Assembly: GCF_900184225.1 (NCBI RefSeq)
Contig: NZ_FXWZ01000003.1
Location: 698,872-762,871 of the forward strand
Direction: 5' to 3'
Length of the DNA: 64,000 bases
Source of the DNA: Brevibacterium ihuae
Lineage (GTDB): Bacteria; Actinomycetota; Actinomycetes; Actinomycetales; Brevibacteriaceae
The notes beneath the pieces were generated by a model. The model had not been told where the DNA came from. It saw only the letters and a list, made by a program, of their open reading frames with translations, and made no database searches. Below are positions 59,485 through 64,000 of this stretch, piece by piece. The first letter of the stretch is position 1. Every line of letters starts with the position of its first letter. A program made the translations under genes and the position numbers.

Positions 59485-60933
59485 ATGCGCCTGCTCCCCC
59501 GTCCCTGGCTCCCCGCCGCCTCGACGGACCGCATCTCCGCGGTGACCGCGGAGACCTTCGCCGACTCCGCCGAACCGTCGCGGATCACCGCGGCCATCGA
59601 GGACCTCGCCCGCGAGAGCGAGCGCTACTACTCGACCCGGGCGCTCAACCTCAATCCCGCCTCGAACGTCATGAATCCGCGCGCCGAGGCGCTGCTCTCC
59701 GCGGGCATGGGTCCGCGCACCTCGCTCGGCTATCCGGGAGCGAAGATCGAGACCGGGCTGCGCGAGCTCGAGGCGATCGAGGTCATCACCGCCGAGCTCG
59801 CCGGCCGGGTGTTCGACGCCGACTTCGCCGAGGTGCGGGTGATGTCCGGGGCGATGGCGAACCTCTACTCCTTCATGGCGACCTGCGCACCGGGGGATTC
59901 GATCATCGCCTCGCCGGCGACGATCGGCGGGCACGTCACCCACCACCGCGACGGGGCCGCCGGCCTCTACGGCATCACCACGATCGAAGCGCCCGTCGAC
60001 GCCGCGCGCTACTCGGTGGACGTCGATGCGCTCGCCGCGCTCGCCCGGGAGGCCCGGCCGGCGCTCATCACGCTCGGCGGCTCCCTCAACCTGTTCGAGC
60101 ACCCGGTGGCGCGGGTCCGCGCGATCGCCGACGAGGTCGGAGCCCGGGTGCTGTTCGACGCCGCCCACGTGTCCGGGATGATCGCCGGCGGAGTGTGGGC
60201 GAATCCGCTCGCCGAGGGCGCCCATCTCATGACGATGAGCACGTACAAGTCGCTCGGCGGGCCGGTGCACGGCCTCGTGCTGACGAACGAGGCGGAGCTC
60301 GCCGAGCGCATCGAGGCGATCGCGTTCCCGGGGCTCACCGCGAACTTCGACGTCGGCGCGGTCGCCGCGCTCGGGGTGACGCTCGCGGACTGGGAGGCGT
60401 GCGGGGCCGACTACGCCCGGACCATGCAGGAGACCGCCGGCGTCCTCGCCGAGGAGCTCGCCGCCCGGGGCATCGCGCCGTTCCGGGGCGCGGATGGCTT
60501 CACCGATTCGCACCAGTTCGCCCTCCTCGCCGCACCGTTCGGCGGCGGGTCGGTCATGGCGACCGCCCTCGAGCGGGCGAACCTCCTCGCCTACGGGATC
60601 GGCCTCCCCGGGCCCGAGGTCGCAGGCGACGCGAACGGACTGCGGATCGGCACACCGGAGCTCGCTCGCCGCGGGCTCACCGTCGCCGACATGCCGCAGC
60701 TCGCGGACTTCATCGCGCGCGCACTCACGGCCGGCGAGTCGGGACTCGCCGGCCGTGGCCCGGGTGGGGGTGCTCATGGTTCCGGTGGTGCTGGTCGGGG
60801 TGGAGATTCCGTGGGTGCGGGTGGTGCCGATCAGGGTGGTGCGGATGGCGCCGGTGACCCGGCCTCCGCCCTTGCCGCCGAGGTGGCGGCATGGCGGGCC
60901 GGGTTCACCGGGGTGCACTTCACCGCCGGCTGA
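59485..60933 (+). CDS. Serine hydroxymethyltransferase-like PLP enzyme
   Basis: The 482-residue fold-type I enzyme resembles glycine hydroxymethyltransferase: NLNPASNVMNPRAEALLSAG, GYPGAKIETGLRELEAIEVI, VRVMSGAMANLYSFMA, VLFDAAHVSGMIAGGVW, and the PLP-lysine in MSTYKSLGGPVHGLVL. It differs from housekeeping GlyA in detail and may be a paralogue acting on another beta-hydroxy amino acid. A Gly-rich low-complexity stretch (about residues 430-460) interrupts the C-terminal domain. GAAAGGA lies seven bases before the ATG. Its end overlaps the convergent CPBP gene by 14 bp. Confidence 0.85.
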   Translation: MRLLPRPWLPAASTDRISAVTAETFADSAEPSRITAAIEDLARESERYYSTRALNLNPASNVMNPRAEALLSAGMGPRTSLGYPGAKIETGLRELEAIEVITAELAGRVFDADFAEVRVMSGAMANLYSFMATCAPGDSIIASPATIGGHVTHHRDGAAGLYGITTIEAPVDAARYSVDVDALAALAREARPALITLGGSLNLFEHPVARVRAIADEVGARVLFDAAHVSGMIAGGVWANPLAEGAHLMTMSTYKSLGGPVHGLVLTNEAELAERIEAIAFPGLTANFDVGAVAALGVTLADWEACGADYARTMQETAGVLAEELAARGIAPFRGADGFTDSHQFALLAAPFGGGSVMATALERANLLAYGIGLPGPEVAGDANGLRIGTPELARRGLTVADMPQLADFIARALTAGESGLAGRGPGGGAHGSGGAGRGGDSVGAGGADQGGADGAGDPASALAAEVAAWRAGFTGVHFTAG

Positions 60934-62083
60934 GGGGCTGCGAGGAGGTGGCGGGCGCCTCGGCTCCGGTGGTCGGGTCGGTGATCGCCGGCACCGGGGT
61001 GCCGGGCTGGGTGGCGCTGGCGGGTTGAGTGGCGCTGCCGGACTGGGCGGAGCCGCCGGGCAGGTTGGTGCGGCCGGTCCGGTCCCAGCGGGGCAGTCGC
61101 CACAGGGCGATGGCGGTGAACACGACCGTGGTGGCGACCGCCACGGCGACCCCGATCGCCTGGATCTCCGTGACGTTCATGTCGACGAGGCCGAAGGCTG
61201 CGAGGACGAAGATCAGCGTGTTGTTGACGACGTGGAGCCCGATCGCGAGCTCGAGCCCGCCGGACCGGTGGGTGAGCACACCCATCGCGACGGCGAAGAC
61301 CGAGATGTCGATGAGGCCGATCCAGTTGTAGTCGTGGGCGATGACGAAGAACGGCACCGGCGCGAGGTACGCCCAGGCGGGGTGGCGCAGCCAGCCGCCG
61401 ATGACCTGCGGCAGCACACCGCGGAACGCGAGTTCCTCCGCGGCGGCCTGGAAGGGCACGAACAGCAGGGCGATGAGCAGCGCGACGAGCGTGCGCTCGT
61501 CGATCACCGGGTGCGGGATCGGTTCGCCCAGGCCCAGCAGCGAGGACACGAGCATCGAGGCGCCGATGAGCACGAGCGACAGGATCATCGACCGGCCGAG
61601 CAGGCCCCACCGCATCCGGCCGGTGACGGACAGCAGCGAGCCGACCGGGCGACCGCCGCCCAACCGGACGCCGATGAGGCAGGCGGGGATGAGGACGATG
61701 AGGGTCAGCAGGGAGTAGAGCTGGACGATCGGAGCGCCCATGTCCGTCTCCCCTGCGGTGAAGGTCTCGATGATCGGGGTGCCGCCGGGCAGGAGCGCGG
61801 CGATGCCGAAACCGACGGTGACGAGGACGAGGAGGACGAGGTAGGTCGCGCCGGTGGCAAGCAGGGTGAGCAGCGGGCGCCACCACCGGTGGGAACCGTG
61901 CGCGCGGCCGAGCAGGTGGAACGGGACGGGCGCGGCGGACGCAGCGGCGGCGGTGCCGGGCGCCGGGGTTGCCGCGGTTGAGCCGGGTGCCGCGGCGGGC
62001 TCGGCGCCGGCCGCGGGTCGGGCCGCCGAGGATCGGGCGGCGGGGGTGGTCAGGGATGCGGAGGATGCGATGTATTCGTTCAT
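60920..62083 (-). CDS. CPBP-family intramembrane metalloprotease
   Basis: The 387-residue protein has a disordered Ala/Pro-rich N-terminus (about 1-55), eight or so membrane helices, and all CPBP motifs: AAAEELAFRGVLPQVIGG (EExxxR), FFVIAHDYNW (FxxxH) and LHVVNNTLIF (HxxxN). The C-terminal 60 residues are Gly/Thr/Pro-rich. It is likely an active CAAX-type protease with unknown substrates. The start region (AAGACT six bases before the ATG) suggests a leaderless transcript. It is divergent from the second two-component system, with a long dyad between them. Confidence 0.86.
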   Translation of the reverse strand: MNEYIASSASLTTPAARSSAARPAAGAEPAAAPGSTAATPAPGTAAAASAAPVPFHLLGRAHGSHRWWRPLLTLLATGATYLVLLVLVTVGFGIAALLPGGTPIIETFTAGETDMGAPIVQLYSLLTLIVLIPACLIGVRLGGGRPVGSLLSVTGRMRWGLLGRSMILSLVLIGASMLVSSLLGLGEPIPHPVIDERTLVALLIALLFVPFQAAAEELAFRGVLPQVIGGWLRHPAWAYLAPVPFFVIAHDYNWIGLIDISVFAVAMGVLTHRSGGLELAIGLHVVNNTLIFVLAAFGLVDMNVTEIQAIGVAVAVATTVVFTAIALWRLPRWDRTGRTNLPGGSAQSGSATQPASATQPGTPVPAITDPTTGAEAPATSSQPLSRR

Positions 62084-62144
62084 GTCTTCAGTCTTCGCGC
62101 CTCGTCACGCCCGCGGTATCGGTCAGCGGGGTGAACGCGCGCGG

Positions 62145-62173
62145 CGAAGGGATGATGTCGGATCATCCCTTCG
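62145..62173. promoter_or_regulatory. 29-bp dyad between CPBP and two-component genes
   Basis: CGAAGGGATGAT (62145-62156) and ATCATCCCTTCG (62162-62173) are perfect complements separated by GTCGG. The dyad lies 43-71 bp upstream of the leaderless start of the kinase gene (TAGGAT at 62203-62208, ATG 62216) and 62 bp from the CPBP start. This is a suitable place for an activator or shared operator, plausibly bound by the LuxR-type regulator encoded at 63499. Confidence 0.7.
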
Positions 62174-62215
62174 GACGACAGCGGCCGGGCCCGGGCGCGC
62201 CCTAGGATCGAGGGG

Positions 62216-63502
62216 ATGACGACTCTGCCCGCTCCGAACCCCTGGACCCGCCGTGCGGTGGTCGCGACGATCATGGTCGCCGGCGTGCTCCTCGGCCTGG
62301 GCCTGCTCCTCTTCACCGTCTGGACGTACATCGACCCGGTGGCGGCGGGAGTGGAGCCGATTTCCCAGGAGCGGGCCTACGCGCTGTTCCTGGTCCAGGT
62401 CGTGACCGGGGTCGCGGGGATCGTCCTCACCCCGTTCGCCCTCCGCCACTCCGCGGCGGAGGCCGACCCGCTCGGCACCGCGAGCGGGCCGCGGTCGGCG
62501 CTGATCTGCGGCCTCCTCGTCATCGCACTCGGGATGTTCTCCCCGCTCGGAGTGCCGCTCGCGGTGGTCGTCCTCGTCTCCCACTGCTCCCGCCGCTCCA
62601 TCGCCTGGCCGGTGGCGGCGGTCGTGACCTACGTCGTGGGCGCCTTCGTCGCCGAGCTCCTCGGCGTCGACGGGGATCCGGGTTTCGCCTGGGGGTACCT
62701 CGCGCTCAGCCTCGTCATCCCGGTGATCGCCCTGCTCATCGGGATGATCCGCAGGCGACGCCGCGAGAACCGGCAGCGTGTTCTCGCGCAGGCCCGGATG
62801 ACCGAGGCCGAATCCGCCGCGCGGGAGGACCGCGCCCGGATCGCCGAGCGCACGCGGATCGCCCGCGACATGCACGATTCCCTGTCCCACCGCCTCAGCC
62901 TCATCGCGATGCACGCCGGCGCGCTCGAGTACCGGGCGGAGACCGACCCGGAGGACGTCCGGGAGAGCGCGGCCACGATCCGCGAATCCGCCCACGCCGC
63001 CGCGGCCGACCTGCGCGCCGTGCTCTCGGTGCTCCGCGAGGAGCAGGAGAACACCGCGCCGCGCCTCGACCTCGAGGAGCTCGCCGCCGAGGCGCGCCGG
63101 GCCGGCACCCCGGTCGACATCACCTGGGAGGCGCCGCTGTCACCGGCCGACCACTCCCGGGCGCCGACGCTCATCGCCCACACGCTGTACCGGATCGTCC
63201 AGGAGGGGCTGACGAATGCGCGGAAGCACGCGCCCGGCGCGCCGGTCCGGGTGACGGTCAGCCCGGCCCGCCGCGCGGTGGTGCTCCGGGTGAGCAACCC
63301 CGGGCCGGCCGATCCTGTCGCCGGGACGCCGCCGGAAGGCGCCCGGGCGCACGTGCCGGGGTCCGGCCTCGGGCTCGTCGGGCTCGACGAGCGGGTCAGG
63401 CTCGTGGGCGGCACCCTCGAGGTGCGGCCGGCGGGCCCGGGACACGACGAGCACATCATCACGGCGACCCTGCCGTGGGAGACGGGAGACCGACGAGCAT
63501 GA
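62216..63502 (+). CDS. Sensor histidine kinase, NarL class
   Basis: The 428-residue kinase has an N-terminal membrane part with about five helices (VVATIMVAGVLLGLGLLLFT to LALSLVIPVIALLIGM), a coiled segment rich in Arg and Glu, the HisKA_3 motif RTRIARDMHDSLSHRLSLIAM, and an HATPase domain (VQEGLTNARKHAPGAPVRV, GSGLGLVGLDERV). The stimulus is unknown. The ATG stands seven bases after TAGGAT, leaderless. It overlaps the response-regulator gene by four bases (ATGA). Confidence 0.92.
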   Translation: MTTLPAPNPWTRRAVVATIMVAGVLLGLGLLLFTVWTYIDPVAAGVEPISQERAYALFLVQVVTGVAGIVLTPFALRHSAAEADPLGTASGPRSALICGLLVIALGMFSPLGVPLAVVVLVSHCSRRSIAWPVAAVVTYVVGAFVAELLGVDGDPGFAWGYLALSLVIPVIALLIGMIRRRRRENRQRVLAQARMTEAESAAREDRARIAERTRIARDMHDSLSHRLSLIAMHAGALEYRAETDPEDVRESAATIRESAHAAAADLRAVLSVLREEQENTAPRLDLEELAAEARRAGTPVDITWEAPLSPADHSRAPTLIAHTLYRIVQEGLTNARKHAPGAPVRVTVSPARRAVVLRVSNPGPADPVAGTPPEGARAHVPGSGLGLVGLDERVRLVGGTLEVRPAGPGHDEHIITATLPWETGDRRA

Positions 63503-64000
63503 CCGCACCCCACGGCCAGAACCCCGCACCCGAACGGATCCGCGTCGTCATCGTCGACGACGAACCGCTCATGCGCACCGGCCTGCGCCTCATCCTCGGC
63601 GGGGCTCCCGATATCGAGGTCGCCGGCGAGGCGGGCAACGGCGAAGAGGCGCTCGCCGGGATGCCCGGGTGGGCGCCCGATGTCGTCCTCATGGACATCC
63701 GGATGCCGGTCCTCGACGGGATCGGCGCGACCCGGGCGATCGTGGAGGGTGCCTCGGACCCGGCCCGCGCACCCCGGGTGCTCGTGCTCACCGCCTTCGA
63801 CACCGACGGCTTCATCCTCGAGGCGCTCCGCGCCGGGGCGGTCGGTTTCCTCCTCAAGGACACTCCGCCCGCCGAGCTCATCGGTGCCGTGCGCTCGGCG
63901 GCCGCGGGGACGAACGCGATGAGCCCGAGCGTGGTGCGGCGCCTCGTCGACCTCGCCGGCGCCTCGGCCCCGGCCGCGGAACCGCCGGCCGACCCGCTCG
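63499..64000 (+). CDS. LuxR-type response regulator, C-terminus cut by window edge
   Basis: The visible 167 residues form a receiver domain: RIRVVIVDDEPLMRTGLRLI (acidic pocket), phospho-acceptor Asp in VVLMDIRMPVLDGI, VLVLTAFDTDGF and GAVGFLLKDTPP (conserved Lys). A linker (LAGASAPAAEPPADPL) then leads to what should be a LuxR helix-turn-helix outside the window. It is the cognate partner of the overlapping kinase. It probably acts on the dyad at 62145-62173, which is inference. Confidence 0.9.
   Translation, partial: MTAPHGQNPAPERIRVVIVDDEPLMRTGLRLILGGAPDIEVAGEAGNGEEALAGMPGWAPDVVLMDIRMPVLDGIGATRAIVEGASDPARAPRVLVLTAFDTDGFILEALRAGAVGFLLKDTPPAELIGAVRSAAAGTNAMSPSVVRRLVDLAGASAPAAEPPADPL

Overview
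The window is a high-GC chromosomal segment from an actinobacterium, probably of the order Micrococcales and possibly Brevibacterium-like. The genus is a guess; the phylum-level call is firmer. It rests on strong G/C third-position bias, HspR-type HAIR operators in front of dnaK, many genes with no Shine-Dalgarno that start 6-8 nt after a TANNNT -10 box (leaderless transcripts), and a crt cluster in the corynebacterial C50-carotenoid gene order. I see no rRNA, tRNA, CRISPR array, prophage or insertion sequence.

Layout. 1-7.6 kb: start of dnaK with its heat-shock operators, then small membrane, FAD-oxygenase (frame-broken), SRPBCC, DUF3152-type lipoprotein and GntR genes. 7.6-12.2 kb: an ABC-F ATPase, and a RecQ-type helicase divergent from a DUF2218 gene. 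12.2-16.6 kb: a TAXI-type TRAP transporter (binding protein, DUF1850, fused permease) followed by a lipoprotein. 16.8-20.7 kb: an FMN riboswitch and the riboflavin operon ribD-ribE-ribBA-ribH. 20.8-30.1 kb: mixed metabolic genes (rubredoxin/MBL, glycosyltransferase, crotonase, two alpha/beta hydrolases of which one is broken, PQQ-type sugar dehydrogenase, TetR with a divergent flavodoxin-like oxidoreductase, VOC protein). 30.3-34.0 kb: envelope and membrane genes. 34.0-38.9 kb: a MarR regulator and crtB-crtI-crtYe-crtYf-crtEb, overlapping or closely packed so that they should be translationally coupled. 39-53 kb: an AAA ATPase, DinB-like protein, asparaginase, MerR with aldo/keto reductase, oxidoreductases, an amidohydrolase, IPP isomerase (which could feed the carotenoid pathway), a GH114-like lipoprotein, aquaporin, PhzF and an SDR. 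53-64 kb: MFS transporter with amidase, a DUF4097 membrane protein, two two-component systems, an SHMT-like PLP enzyme and a CPBP protease.

Most genes are ordinary. The features that stand out are non-coding. (1) A 57-bp repeat occurs three times, each copy beginning exactly at a gene's stop codon. (2) A five-unit 20-bp repeat cluster at 51.7 kb has an internal orientation switch. (3) Short tandem duplications sit at gene 3' boundaries. (4) A perfect 23-bp-arm inverted repeat coincides with a frameshift. (5) Several operators can be read directly (HAIR, a MarR-adjacent dyad, TetR-type sites, a MerR-type 19-bp-spacer promoter, and a 12-bp-arm dyad before a two-component system). Four genes carry apparent single-base frame breaks, all in G or C runs, so either sequencing error or real decay/phase variation must be considered.
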